Shown here: positions 9,210 through 17,708 of the stretch, piece after piece | How the letters are laid out: each line of letters starts with the position of its first letter | Numbering within the stretch: position 1 is the first letter of the stretch | Assembly: GCA_022844405.1 (NCBI GenBank) | Contig: JALHLV010000008.1 | Coordinates: forward strand, 62,001-126,000 | DNA length: 64,000 nucleotides | DNA from: Sphingomonadales bacterium | GTDB taxonomy: Bacteria > Pseudomonadota > Alphaproteobacteria > SMXS01 | Reading direction: 5' to 3' | Translations under genes and position numbers: made by a program | The notes under the pieces: generated by a model | Told to the model about the DNA's origin: nothing | What the model saw: only the letters and a program-made list of their open reading frames with translations | Database searches by the model: none

Positions 9210-9959
9210 ATGAGCGGACGGTTCGACCTGACGGGCAAGGTGGCGCTGGTCACCGGCGGCAGCCGGGGCCTGGGCAAGGAGATGGTGCTGGCCTTCGCCG
9301 AGGCCGGCGCCGACGTGATCGTCGCCAGCCGCAAGCTGCCCAACTGCGAGGCACTGGCCGACGAGGTGCGCCAGCGATTCGGCCGCAAGGCCATGGCCTA
9401 TGGCGTGCACGTCGGCAACTGGAACGAGCTGGACGGTCTCGTCGAGGCCGCCTACGGCGCGTTCGGCAAGGTCGACATCCTGGTCAACAACGCCGGCATG
9501 TCGCCGCTTTATCCATCGCCCGAGGACGTGTCGGAGGCGCTCTACGACAAGGTGCTCGACATCAACCTGAAAGGCCCGTTCCGGCTGAGCGCGCTGGTCG
9601 GCGGACGGATGGCGAAGGGCGATGGCGGCTCGATCATCAACATCTCCAGCATCGCCTCGCTGCGGCCGACGGCGAGCGTCATTCCCTATGCCGCGGCGAA
9701 GGCCGGGCTCAACGCCATGACCCAGGCCTATGCCTTCGCCTACGGGCCGAATGTGCGGGTCAACTGCATCTGCTGCGGCGCGTTCCGCACCGACGTGTCG
9801 AAGGCCTGGGACATGGACGCGGCCGAGGCGCGCGCCAAAAGTTATGCGCTCAAACGCATCGGGGAGCCGAACGAGGTGGTGGGCGCGGCGCTCTACTTCG
9901 CGTCGGACGCCTCCAGCTACACCAGCGGCGCGGTGCTGACCGTGGACGGCGGCAGATGA
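9210..9959 (+). CDS. Short-chain dehydrogenase/reductase (SDR)
   Basis: 249 residues, a classical SDR. It has the TGGSRGLG cofactor-binding turn near residue 16, the NNAG motif at VNNAGMS, a catalytic serine in IINISSIAS, and Tyr160/Lys164 in PYAAAKAG. The sequence after the first strand (VASRK) favours NADP(H) but does not prove it. The C-terminal TSGAVLTVDGGR is typical. It likely oxidises or reduces a hydroxyl/keto group on a lipid or terpenoid-like substrate. It is followed after 14 nt by a Baeyer-Villiger monooxygenase on the same strand, so the two probably act in one degradation route. GGGGAGAG lies just before the ATG. Confidence 0.92.
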   Translation: MSGRFDLTGKVALVTGGSRGLGKEMVLAFAEAGADVIVASRKLPNCEALADEVRQRFGRKAMAYGVHVGNWNELDGLVEAAYGAFGKVDILVNNAGMSPLYPSPEDVSEALYDKVLDINLKGPFRLSALVGGRMAKGDGGSIINISSIASLRPTASVIPYAAAKAGLNAMTQAYAFAYGPNVRVNCICCGAFRTDVSKAWDMDAAEARAKSYALKRIGEPNEVVGAALYFASDASSYTSGAVLTVDGGR

Positions 9960-9973
9960 GGGCGGGATAGCAA

Positions 9974-11419
9974 ATGGGAGCGGGTCCCAGAGTCGCGATC
10001 ATCGGCGGCGGCATGTCCGGCCTGTGCATGGGCATCGCGCTCCGGCAGGCCGGGCTCGAGGACTTCGTCATCTACGAAAAGGGCGCCAATGTGGGCGGCA
10101 CCTGGTGGGAGAACACCTATCCCGGCGTCGCCTGCGACGTGCCGTCGCATCTCTATTCCTATTCGTTCGAGCCCAACCCGGACTGGAGCCACGTCTACTC
10201 GCCGGGCGGGGAGATCCAGCACTATTTCGAGCGTTGCGCCGACAAGTACGGCCTGTGGCCGCATATCAGGCTCGGCCGCGAGATCACCGAGGCGCGCTTC
10301 GACGAGGCCGCCAACCGCTGGCGCCTGACCGCCGGCGCCGGCGCGCACGACACCGCCGACGTGCTGGTCAGCGCCATCGGCGCGCTGCACGTGCCGAACT
10401 ACCCCGACATCGACGGGCTGGACGGCTTCGCGGGAACCGTCATCCATTCGGCGGCGTGGAACCAGGACACCGACCTTTCCGGCAAGCGCGTGGCCGTGAT
10501 CGGCAGCGCGGCGAGCGCGGTGCAGATCGTACCGTCCATCGTCGACAGGGTCGCGCATCTCGACCTGTTCCAGCGCACGCCCAACTGGATCATCCCGCGC
10601 CTCGACCGCGCCTATCCGGCCTCGTGGAAGCGGGCGTTCCGGAGCGTGCCGTTCCTCGGCCGGTTGCACCGCTGGCAGCTCTACTGGATGCTGGAGAGCC
10701 GCTTTCCCCTGTTCCTGCGCCGCAACCGGCGCAACGAGCAGGAGAAGCAACTGGCGCTGCGTCACCTGGAGGCGCAGGTGCCCGATCCGGCGCTGCGGGC
10801 GAAGCTGACGCCCGACTATCCGCCCGGCTGCAAGCGCATCCTGGTGTCCGACGATTTCTATCTGGCGCTGACGCGTGAGAACGCGGACCTGGTGACCGAT
10901 CCCATCGCCCGGATCGAAGCAGACGGCATCGTCACCGCCGACGGCACGCTGCACCGCGCCGACGTCATCATCCTCGCCACCGGCTTCCGCACTACCGACG
11001 TGCCGAGGACCGAGATCACCGGCCGCGGCGGCCTGACCCTGCGCGAGGCCTGGAAGGACGGCATGGCGGCGCATCGGACCGTCGCCGTGCCCGGCTTCCC
11101 CAACTACTTCACATTGCTCGGCCCGGGCAGCGGCCTCGGCCACAGCTCGATCATCTTCATGGTCGAACAGCAGGTGCGCTATGTGCTGCAATGCATCTGG
11201 AAGCTGGTCGAGCGCCGCACCATGGAGCCGCGCCCTGACTCTGCCGCCCGGTTCGACGCCGCCATGCAGCGCGGCCTCGCCGGCACCATCTGGCAGGCCG
11301 GCTGCAAAAGCTGGTACCAGGACGAGAACGGCAAGATCACCACGCTCTGGCCGCACAGCACGGTCCGCTACTGGTGGGAGATGCGGAAAGTGCGGTTTGG
11401 CGAGTACATGTTGAAATGA
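9974..11419 (+). CDS. Flavin-containing Baeyer-Villiger monooxygenase
   Basis: 481 residues with two dinucleotide-binding motifs: IIGGGMSGLCMG at the N-terminus for FAD and VIGSAASAVQ for NADPH. Between them is the Baeyer-Villiger fingerprint FxGxxxHxxxW, seen as FAGTVIHSAAW at residues 152-162. GTWWENTYPGVACDVPSHLYS is also characteristic of the class. The family inserts one oxygen atom next to a ketone, giving an ester or lactone. Coupled with the preceding SDR, an alcohol-to-ketone-to-ester sequence is plausible. The substrate cannot be read from sequence. Confidence 0.93.
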   Translation: MGAGPRVAIIGGGMSGLCMGIALRQAGLEDFVIYEKGANVGGTWWENTYPGVACDVPSHLYSYSFEPNPDWSHVYSPGGEIQHYFERCADKYGLWPHIRLGREITEARFDEAANRWRLTAGAGAHDTADVLVSAIGALHVPNYPDIDGLDGFAGTVIHSAAWNQDTDLSGKRVAVIGSAASAVQIVPSIVDRVAHLDLFQRTPNWIIPRLDRAYPASWKRAFRSVPFLGRLHRWQLYWMLESRFPLFLRRNRRNEQEKQLALRHLEAQVPDPALRAKLTPDYPPGCKRILVSDDFYLALTRENADLVTDPIARIEADGIVTADGTLHRADVIILATGFRTTDVPRTEITGRGGLTLREAWKDGMAAHRTVAVPGFPNYFTLLGPGSGLGHSSIIFMVEQQVRYVLQCIWKLVERRTMEPRPDSAARFDAAMQRGLAGTIWQAGCKSWYQDENGKITTLWPHSTVRYWWEMRKVRFGEYMLK

Positions 11420-11458
11420 GTGCGCGCGGACCCTTCGCTATGCCACTCACCCCATTAT

Positions 11459-11531
11459 CCGTGTCCCTGAGCTTGTCGAAGGGCCTGCACGAGCCCCTCT
11501 GCAAGGCCCTTCGACAAGCTCAGGGACACGG
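11459..11531. repeat. Palindromic intergenic repeat (CTTGTCGAAGGG type)
   Basis: Two perfect 27-nt inverted arms (11459-11485 and 11505-11531) around a 19-nt loop. The core is CCCTGAGCTTGTCGAAGGG. A second, one-mismatch copy of the same design lies at 51537-51609. It sits between the monooxygenase and a SnoaL-like gene and may act as a transcript end. Confidence 0.9.
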
Positions 11532-11592
11532 TGAAATTTGGCTTTGCACCGCGAAAGAGTAAGGCTCTGCCCTCAACTCAGGAGACGACGCC

Positions 11593-12024
11593 ATGTCCAC
11601 CGGACCGATAGAAGACGTCCTCGCCATCCGCGAGCTGGTCGAGCGCTACTGCGACGCCGTGATGCTGAAGGACCCCGACCTTTGGGGCACGACATGGGCC
11701 GAGGACGGCGCGGCCTGGGTGATGTACGGCAATCCCATGGAGGGCAAGGACACCATCGTCACCCGCTGGACCGAAATGATGAGCGCGGTGAAGTCGATCA
11801 GCTTCTTCCCGATGATGGTCTCGGTCGACGTGACCGGCGACACCGCCACCAGCAAGAACTACTTCAAGGAGGACATCGAGCTGCACGACGGCCGGACCTA
11901 CAGCTCAACCGGCTACTACAACGACGCACTGGTGAAGACCGGCGGGCGCTGGTTCTTCCTGACCCGCACGCACACGTCGCTGCATCGGACGGCGCAGATT
12001 TCGATAGCCACTGATCTGGAGTGA
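11593..12024 (+). CDS. SnoaL-like / NTF2-fold protein
   Basis: 143 residues with the pattern of the SnoaL-like cone-fold superfamily: an N-terminal helix IREL(V)ERYCDAV, then W..TWAEDG, a central strand pair, and a C-terminal GRWFFLTRTHTSLH. Members include small-molecule isomerases, hydratases and dehydratases as well as non-enzymatic partners, so function is open. It follows the SDR/monooxygenase pair on the same strand but is separated by a 73-nt palindromic repeat, so co-transcription is uncertain. Confidence 0.75.
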   Translation: MSTGPIEDVLAIRELVERYCDAVMLKDPDLWGTTWAEDGAAWVMYGNPMEGKDTIVTRWTEMMSAVKSISFFPMMVSVDVTGDTATSKNYFKEDIELHDGRTYSSTGYYNDALVKTGGRWFFLTRTHTSLHRTAQISIATDLE

Positions 12025-12063
12025 TCGCTGTCGAATAGCACGGTTACCTCCACCCCCCTCCAG

Positions 12064-12169
12064 CCGTCATCCCGGCGAAGGCCGGGACCCAGTCCCATTC
12101 TTACGAAAAGACCGGCGCGAAGCGCGCCGGACTGTCAAGTCTGGGTCCCGGCCTTCGCCGGGATGACGG
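12064..12169. repeat. Palindromic intergenic repeat (GTCATCCCGGCGAAGGCC type)
   Basis: Perfect 29-nt inverted arms at 12064-12092 and 12141-12169 with a 48-nt spacer. The arm begins CCGTCATCCCGGCGAAGG. It lies between convergent genes, and this family of palindromes is common between genes in alphaproteobacteria. Confidence 0.9.
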
Positions 12170-12176
12170 TAGAGAG

Positions 12177-12431
12177 TTAACGACCGCCCCTGATCGCCGG
12201 CAGGAAATACACCTCGGACTCCTCCCCCACATCCTCCAGCATCGCGTCCTGGTAGACGATGCCGTCGATGGCGACGGCCATGGCGTCGGACTCCAGCACG
12301 TCGGCGATGCCGGGATAGCGTTCCTCCAGCGCCTTGATCAGGCGCAGCACGTTGCTGCCGGAGACGCGGATTTCGACCTCGCCGCCGGCGAACCGGCGGC
12401 CCAGGTCTCCGGACAGGACGACGCGCGCCAA
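12177..12431 (-). CDS. MoaD/ThiS-family small sulfur-carrier-like protein, C-terminus GGR
   Basis: 84 residues with the beta-grasp pattern of MoaD/ThiS: an N-terminal strand, a LIKALEERYPGI helix, and a C-terminal strand leading to a diglycine. The chain ends IRGGR, so one arginine follows the GG that must be terminal for adenylation and thiocarboxylation. Either it is trimmed, or it does not act as a classical carrier. It is the last gene of the molybdenum hydroxylase operon, 4 nt after the large-subunit stop. That placement suggests a role in making or sulfurating the molybdopterin cofactor for this enzyme. Confidence 0.75.
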   Translation of the reverse strand: MARVVLSGDLGRRFAGGEVEIRVSGSNVLRLIKALEERYPGIADVLESDAMAVAIDGIVYQDAMLEDVGEESEVYFLPAIRGGR

Positions 12432-12435
12432 CCGA

Positions 12436-14709
12436 CTAGCCGTTGGCCTTGGCCTTCCCGGCCGCCTCCAGCGCCGCCAGCACTTTCGGCGGCGAGAACG
12501 GCAGGTCGCGCATGCGCACGCCCGTGGCGTCGTAGATGGCGTTGGCGATGGCCGCGAGCGGCGGCACGATGGGCGCCTCGCCCACGCCGCGCACGCCGAA
12601 CGGATGGTTCGGGTTCGGCACCTCGATGATCACCGCGTCGATCATCGGCAGGTCCGACGCCACCGGCATGCGGTAGTCGAGGAAGCCGGCGTTCTCGAGC
12701 CGCCCCTGCGCGTCGTGGATGTACTCCTCGTTGAGCGCCCAGCCGATGCCCTGCGCCGCCCCGCCCTGCATCTGGCCTTCAACGTAGGACGGATGCACCG
12801 CCTTGCCGGCGTCCTGGAAGGTGGTGTAGCGCAGGATGGTGATCTTGCCGGTCTCGCGGTCCACTTCCACGTCGCACAGATGCGTCGTCAGCGACGGGCC
12901 GGCGCCATGGGCGTTGATCGAGGCGTGGCCCATGATCTGGCCGCCGGTCTTTGCCGCCTTCTGGGCGATCTGCGAGATGGTCAGCGAGCGGTTGCCGTTC
13001 AGCTCCTGCGCCGCGCCGTCGCGCCAGCCGACTTGGTCCACCTCGATGTCCCACATCTTGGCGGCGCGTTCGCGCATCTGGCGGACGGCGTCTTCGGTGG
13101 CCTGGACCACGGCGATGCCGGTGGCGAAGGTGACGCGGCTGCCGCCGGTGACGTCGTTGAACGCGATGGCGGTAGTGTCGACGATGGAGGGGCGGACTTT
13201 TTCGGCCACGATTCCAAGGACTTCGGCGCACATCATGGCGAGCGAGGCGCGGGTGCCGCCGATGTCGGGGCAGCCCTCGACCAGCGAGATGGTGCCGTCG
13301 CGGTTGACCACGACGGTGGCCGCCGACTGGCCGCCGATGTTGATCCAGAAGCCGCTCGCCACGCCGCGGCCTTGATTCGGCCCCAGGTTCGCCTTGTAAT
13401 GCGGGTGGTTTTTCGCCGAAGACAGGCATTCGATGCCGCCGATCGGGCCGTGCGTCGGGCCGTAGGGCGACTTGGAACCCTCGACCGCCGAGTTCTTCGC
13501 CCGGAAGTCGATGGGGTCCATCTTCAATTCGCGGGCCAGCTCGTCGAGCACGGTCTCGAACGCGAACGCGCCGTTGGGCGCACCGGGCGCCCGGTAGGCA
13601 TGGATCTTCGGAATGTTGACGACCACGTCATAGCCGGTGATCGACAGGTTCGGGATATCGTAGGGCGCCGAGCAGAACATCACCGCCGCGCCCACCGGCG
13701 AACCGGGGAACGCGCCGGCCTGGAACTTGATGACCACTTCCGCCGTGGTGATGGTGCCATCCTTCATGGCGCCGATCTTCGCGGTCATGGAGCTGCCCGA
13801 ATGCGGACCGGTGGCGCGCAGCACCTCGCCGCGGGTCATGGTCAGCTTCACCGGCCGGCCGGCCGCCTTCGACAGCATCAGCGCCAGCGGCTCGAGATAC
13901 ACGGTGGTCTTGCCGCCGAAGCCGCCGCCGATCTCGGCCGGGATCACCTTCAGCGACGAGGCCTCCATGCCCAGCATGGTGATGCACAGGTCGCGGATCA
14001 GGAACTGGCCCTGGCTGGAGCACCAGACCATGGCCTGGCCGTCCTCGGCGTAGTTGGCGACGACACCCTGCGGCTCGATATAGCCCTGGTGCACCGCCTT
14101 GGTGGTGAAGCTGCGCTCGATGACGATGTCGGCCTCGGCGAAGCCCTTGGCGATGTCGCCCTTGCCGACGAAGATGCGCTTGGCGATGTTGGACGGCTTT
14201 TCCGGCTTCGGCTCGACGCCCTCGGTGAACAGGTCGTCATGCAGCAGCGGCGCGTCGTCGCGCATGGCCTCGTCGACGTCGATGACGTGGGGCAGCACCT
14301 CGTAGACCACCTCGATCAGGCCGAGCGCCTGCTGGGCGATGGCCTCCGAGATGGCGGCGACCGCGGCGACCGGATGGCCGTCATAGAACACCTTGTCGCG
14401 CGCCAGCAGGTTCTTCGCCAGGTGCTGGGTGTTGATCGCCGATTCGCCCGCCTGGGTGATGCCGGGCGGTGGCAGCGTCAGGTCCGCGCCGGTGATGACG
14501 GCCTTCACGCCCGGCAGCGCACGCGCCTTGTCGGTGTTGATCGAAATGACCCTGGTATGGGCGTGCGGGCTGCGCAGGACGCGGCCCCACAACATGCCGG
14601 GCAGGGTGAAGTCGGAGGCGTAGTTGGCGCGGCCGGTCACCTTGTCGGCGCCGTCATGGCGGATGGGACGGGTGCCGACGACGCGCAGGTTCTTGGGTTC
14701 GTAGGTCAT
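12436..14709 (-). CDS. Molybdenum hydroxylase, large molybdopterin-binding subunit (xanthine dehydrogenase family)
   Basis: 757 residues. It has the N-terminal a/b hammerhead (TGRANYASDFTLPGMLWGRV) and the cofactor-binding GGGFGGKT. The active-site loop YRAPGAPNG differs from the cysteine-containing loop of CO dehydrogenase. The C-terminal GVRGVGEAPIVPPLAAIANA carries the catalytic glutamate. The enzyme should hydroxylate or reduce an aromatic, heterocyclic or acyl-CoA substrate using water. The start codon overlaps the stop of the iron-sulfur subunit (ATGA), which points to translational coupling. The substrate is not assignable, but CO is unlikely from the loop sequence. Confidence 0.92.
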   Translation of the reverse strand: MTYEPKNLRVVGTRPIRHDGADKVTGRANYASDFTLPGMLWGRVLRSPHAHTRVISINTDKARALPGVKAVITGADLTLPPPGITQAGESAINTQHLAKNLLARDKVFYDGHPVAAVAAISEAIAQQALGLIEVVYEVLPHVIDVDEAMRDDAPLLHDDLFTEGVEPKPEKPSNIAKRIFVGKGDIAKGFAEADIVIERSFTTKAVHQGYIEPQGVVANYAEDGQAMVWCSSQGQFLIRDLCITMLGMEASSLKVIPAEIGGGFGGKTTVYLEPLALMLSKAAGRPVKLTMTRGEVLRATGPHSGSSMTAKIGAMKDGTITTAEVVIKFQAGAFPGSPVGAAVMFCSAPYDIPNLSITGYDVVVNIPKIHAYRAPGAPNGAFAFETVLDELARELKMDPIDFRAKNSAVEGSKSPYGPTHGPIGGIECLSSAKNHPHYKANLGPNQGRGVASGFWINIGGQSAATVVVNRDGTISLVEGCPDIGGTRASLAMMCAEVLGIVAEKVRPSIVDTTAIAFNDVTGGSRVTFATGIAVVQATEDAVRQMRERAAKMWDIEVDQVGWRDGAAQELNGNRSLTISQIAQKAAKTGGQIMGHASINAHGAGPSLTTHLCDVEVDRETGKITILRYTTFQDAGKAVHPSYVEGQMQGGAAQGIGWALNEEYIHDAQGRLENAGFLDYRMPVASDLPMIDAVIIEVPNPNHPFGVRGVGEAPIVPPLAAIANAIYDATGVRMRDLPFSPPKVLAALEAAGKAKANG

Positions 14710-15188
14710 GCGGGTTGCCCTTTCATCTCGGCGGCCGCGTGCTGTACGGCGCGCACGATCTTGTCATAGCCGGTGCAGCGGCACAAATTGCCGGCCAGCC
14801 AGTAGCGGATCTCGGTTTCGGACGGATCGGGGTTGCGGTCGAGCAGCGCCTTGGCGGCGACGATGAAGCCCGGCGTGCAGAAGCCGCACTGGAGCGCGGC
14901 ATCCTCGAGGAAGGCCTGCTGCACCGGATGCAGCCGGTCCGGCGCGCCAATGCCCTCGATGGTGGTGACCTGCTTGCCGGTCGCCTCGACCGCCAGCATC
15001 AGGCAGCCGCAGACGACGCGGCCGTCGACGATGATCGAGCACGCGCCGCAGTCGCCGGTGCCGCAGCCTTCCTTGGTGCCGGTGAGACCCAGCGTGTTGC
15101 GCAGCACGTCGAGCATGGTCTCGGGCGCGTCGCAGAGGAACTCGACCGGATCGCCGTTGACCGTGGTGGACACATGAGACTTGGCCAT
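14706..15188 (-). CDS. Molybdenum hydroxylase, [2Fe-2S] subunit
   Basis: 160 residues with both clusters of the family. The plant-ferredoxin type is at EGCGTGDCGAC plus the following VVCGC; the second cluster is formed by CGFCTPG and CRCTGY. It passes electrons from the molybdenum site to the FAD subunit. Both ends overlap neighbours through ATGA junctions: its start overlaps the stop of the FAD subunit at 15186-15190 and its stop overlaps the large-subunit start at 14706-14709. These are three tightly coupled subunits in the order FAD, Fe-S, Mo. Confidence 0.95.
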   Translation of the reverse strand: MAKSHVSTTVNGDPVEFLCDAPETMLDVLRNTLGLTGTKEGCGTGDCGACSIIVDGRVVCGCLMLAVEATGKQVTTIEGIGAPDRLHPVQQAFLEDAALQCGFCTPGFIVAAKALLDRNPDPSETEIRYWLAGNLCRCTGYDKIVRAVQHAAAEMKGQPA

Positions 15189-16048
15189 CAGCGCGCTCCC
15201 TTCGCCCGTCCGTAGGCGATCAGCGCCGCCCGCTTCGCCAGTACACCGACCACCTTCCGGCGGTAGTCGATGGTGCCGCGCTTGTCGTCGATCGGCCGCG
15301 CGGCGGCGCCCGCCGCCTCGGCCAGCGTCGCCAGCGTGGCCTCATCGAGTTTCGTGCCGACGAGGATGCCCGGCGCGGCGTCCAGCACCAGCGCCGTCGG
15401 CGCCACGGCGCCGATGGCGACACGGGCGTCGGCGATGGTGCCGTCTTCACCCAGCGTCAGATTGACGCCCGCGCCGGCCACGGCGATGTCCATCTCGGTG
15501 CGCGGGATCAGCCGCAGATAGGCGTCGGCCGAGCGCGCCGGGCGCGTCGGCAGCAGGAACGAGACGACGATCTCGCCGCTGGCCAGCGAGGTCTTGCCCG
15601 GGCCGGTGGCGATCTGCTCGACCGGAATGGACCGCTTGCCGTTCGGGCCGACGATCTCGGCCACGGCGCGCGCCGCGATCAGCGCCGGGGTGGTGTCGGC
15701 GGCCGGCGAGGCGTTGCATACATTGCCGCCCAGGCTGGCGCGCCCCTGTATCTGGGTGGAGCCGATCAGGCCGGCGGCCTCGGCCACGCCCGGCCAGGCC
15801 GCGACCAGCGCCGCGTGCTCGGTGATGTCGGCGCCGCAAACCGCCGCGCCGATGCGGAAGCCGTCGGCGGTTTCGGCGATGGCGCGCAGGGCGGCGATGT
15901 TCTTGACGTCGATGACGGCGGCGCGCGACGCGGTGCCCGAGCGGAGCTGCACCAGCAGATCGGTGCCGCCCGCGAGAACGCACGCGCCGCCGATCGATGC
16001 CAATGCCGCCACGGCCTCGTCGATGGAGGCGGGTGACTGATACTGCAT
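15188..16048 (-). CDS. Molybdenum hydroxylase, FAD-binding subunit
   Basis: 286 residues. It has the FAD-binding pattern AGGTDLLVQLRSG near residue 28 and IGSTQIQGRASLGGNVCNASPAADT near residue 95. The C-terminal half matches the CO-dehydrogenase flavoprotein-type domain. It transfers electrons from the Fe-S subunit to the final acceptor. The start was placed at ATG 16046-16048 because AGGAAGG is correctly spaced upstream; the open frame continues 20 codons further but without support. It is the first gene of the four-gene operon. Confidence 0.93.
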   Translation of the reverse strand: MQYQSPASIDEAVAALASIGGACVLAGGTDLLVQLRSGTASRAAVIDVKNIAALRAIAETADGFRIGAAVCGADITEHAALVAAWPGVAEAAGLIGSTQIQGRASLGGNVCNASPAADTTPALIAARAVAEIVGPNGKRSIPVEQIATGPGKTSLASGEIVVSFLLPTRPARSADAYLRLIPRTEMDIAVAGAGVNLTLGEDGTIADARVAIGAVAPTALVLDAAPGILVGTKLDEATLATLAEAAGAAARPIDDKRGTIDYRRKVVGVLAKRAALIAYGRAKGAR

Positions 16049-16172
16049 GAAACCTTCCTGAACTGTGTCGAACCGCGTCATCCCCGGCGCGGTCACTCTG
16101 CGCGGCAAAAGCGACCGTTCGATGTCCGGCCGCCTGCTTCGCGAAGATTATGAGTGACTTTTCATCGCGGGA

Positions 16173-16679
16173 TCAAGTGGCCTCGGCGGCGGCAGCCGGC
16201 TCGCGCAGCGGCGCCTCGCGGTCGGCCTGCCGCTTCAGGTAGCCGGCGAGCGCCCTGGCGAGGCGCTGGGCGCGTTTTTCGCCGAGCGGCTCGGGGGCCA
16301 CCTGCACCGCCGCCTGCGCCCGGTCGATCAGCGCGCGCAGCCGCCGGTTCTCGGTCTCCAGCGCCGCCATTTCGGGATAGTGGGCGGCCGCGTGCCAGAC
16401 CCGGTCCAGCTCCTTGGCGATGGCGGCGGACAGGCCTTGCCACGGCTCGTCCTCGATGTTTCGGGTCTCCTGCTCGATGGCGGAAAGCATCAGCCGCTGG
16501 TCGGCGATGTCGGACCAGACGATCTCGCCCTCGAGCTCGACGCGCACCGCGAGCCGGTCGAGCCCGGCGATGACGCCCTGCACCTGCGCCGCCGTGTCGC
16601 CCGCCGACGGCAGCACGCGCTGCCGCAGGGTCGTGGCGAGGTCTTCGATGAGCGCCCTGGTCGTCGTCTTCATGCGCAT
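16173..16679 (-). CDS. Conserved hypothetical alpha-helical protein
   Basis: 168 residues, almost entirely helical and charged. It is rich in Ala, Arg and Glu, with no membrane segment and no motif I recognise. The stretch AALETENRRLRALIDRAQAAV suggests a short coiled coil. The start was taken at ATG 16677-16679 (alternative ATG 16671-16673), with a G-rich ribosome binding site upstream. It stands alone on the minus strand beside the toxin/immunity island. Function is unknown. Confidence 0.5.
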   Translation of the reverse strand: MRMKTTTRALIEDLATTLRQRVLPSAGDTAAQVQGVIAGLDRLAVRVELEGEIVWSDIADQRLMLSAIEQETRNIEDEPWQGLSAAIAKELDRVWHAAAHYPEMAALETENRRLRALIDRAQAAVQVAPEPLGEKRAQRLARALAGYLKRQADREAPLREPAAAAEAT

Positions 16680-16878
16680 GGCCCCCGCCACGCGGCCTTC
16701 CGGCCGAAACCCGCCGACGAGCGACGATCCGTGCCCGGCTGGATCATCCTGGCCTCCCTGGGGAGCCGCCCGAGGCTCCGTGAACATACAGGGAGTATCG
16801 GGTCGGTCCCGCGGCGCGGCAATGGGAAAAGTATTGCGGTGATGGTGTCACGAGAACCCTCTATCGTGAAGCAGTTCA

Positions 16879-16912
16879 CCGGAGCAGAAGTTAAGTGCAC
16901 TGTCACCGTAAC
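16879..16912. repeat. REP copy 1 (half unit) left of the Imm52-like cassette
   Basis: 34 nt identical to 17676-17709: CCGGAGCAGAAG, then TTAAGTGCACTGTCACCG and TAAC. It belongs to the same repeat family as the ends of the RAYT element at 18948-19677, in the right-end orientation. With the copy at 17676 it forms a direct repeat around the Imm52-like gene. Confidence 0.9.
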
Positions 16913-16934
16913 GGTACGTCCTTAGGAGATGAGC

Positions 16935-17648
16935 ATGAAATCTCGATTTTTTCTCGGAGCTTATTGGGATGCTCGCCACGATAGCCTTGGCGAATGCACT
17001 AAGAGCGTAAGTCGTCTCTTGAATGGTATGGCGGTCATCGACCTGACGTTGTCGCATTGGTATGAACGCAGTCGTTCGCGCAAGGATGCGCTTGCCCGCG
17101 CCGTGGACGGCGACGAGCTATCACAGTTGGAAGCGCTGCTACTAAAAGGGCGCAACAGATACGATGAGGGCGGTGGCGTCATCGAAGAGCTTGGCTATAG
17201 CCTAGGGCTTTGGAACGGTGCTGCTAGCGATGAAGGTGAAGCATCCTTGAAAGTGCATTGCGGGTGCTCCGACAACCGTATTGGAAACAGCGTTCTGCTA
17301 GACCTTCCGATGGCATCTCAAAATCTAGGCGATGCCACCAGCGCGAGTTCACTGCTCGCGCTGGTCGCTAAAATTTGGCGGCCACGGTGGGCTGGGATAA
17401 TGTCAAAGCGTGCGATGGCAGAAAGGGACTTTGACGCCGACCGGCCCTTTGTGGACTGGATGATCTATGTGCCACGCGCGGTTCAGTCGGTCCCGCCCTC
17501 GGCAAATATAGTGCCGATTGAAGGGTTAGGTTCGATCATCATCGTGCAAGCTCAACCACCTAGTGGGAATGACCCTGAAGAGCTAAACCGCATTCGCCAA
17601 GTCGATGCGGCGGTGTCAACTTTGAAGTGCACCACTAGATTACGGTGA
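16935..17648 (+). CDS. Imm52-like immunity protein of a polymorphic toxin system
   Basis: 237 residues. The N-terminus (GAYWDARHDSLGECTKSVSRLL, then HWYERSRSRKDAL) matches the pattern I know for Imm52, an immunity family of polymorphic toxin systems with W-x-A/G and YxxxC-like motifs. It would neutralise a toxin delivered by a neighbour cell. TAGGAG at 16923-16928 sits 6 nt before ATG 16935, which decides that start over ATG 16929. The last two sense codons and the stop (CGG TGA) lie inside a REP copy at 17640, so the true C-terminus may have been lost or replaced. GC content is visibly lower than in flanking genes. No cognate toxin gene is adjacent. Confidence 0.7.
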   Translation: MKSRFFLGAYWDARHDSLGECTKSVSRLLNGMAVIDLTLSHWYERSRSRKDALARAVDGDELSQLEALLLKGRNRYDEGGGVIEELGYSLGLWNGAASDEGEASLKVHCGCSDNRIGNSVLLDLPMASQNLGDATSASSLLALVAKIWRPRWAGIMSKRAMAERDFDADRPFVDWMIYVPRAVQSVPPSANIVPIEGLGSIIIVQAQPPSGNDPEELNRIRQVDAAVSTLKCTTRLR

Positions 17649-17708
17649 CAGTGCATTTAATTGACTCCCGGCGCCCCGGAGCAGAAGTTAAGTGCACTGT
17701 CACCGTAA
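17640..17708. repeat. 69-bp head-to-head REP pair
   Basis: The left copy (17640-17665) begins TTACGGTGACAGTGCA. The right copy (17688-17708) is the inverse and ends TGCACTGTCACCGTAA. About 22 nt of spacer separate them. It has the same two ends as the RAYT element at 18948-19677, so it looks like a minimal non-autonomous unit. It contains the stop codon of the Imm52-like gene and an in-frame TAA just before the toxin remnant. Confidence 0.85.

Noticed and set aside
12334-14769. Long open frame antisense to the molybdenum hydroxylase large subunit
   Set aside because: Composition-driven shadow; no family pattern, and the sense gene is unambiguous.
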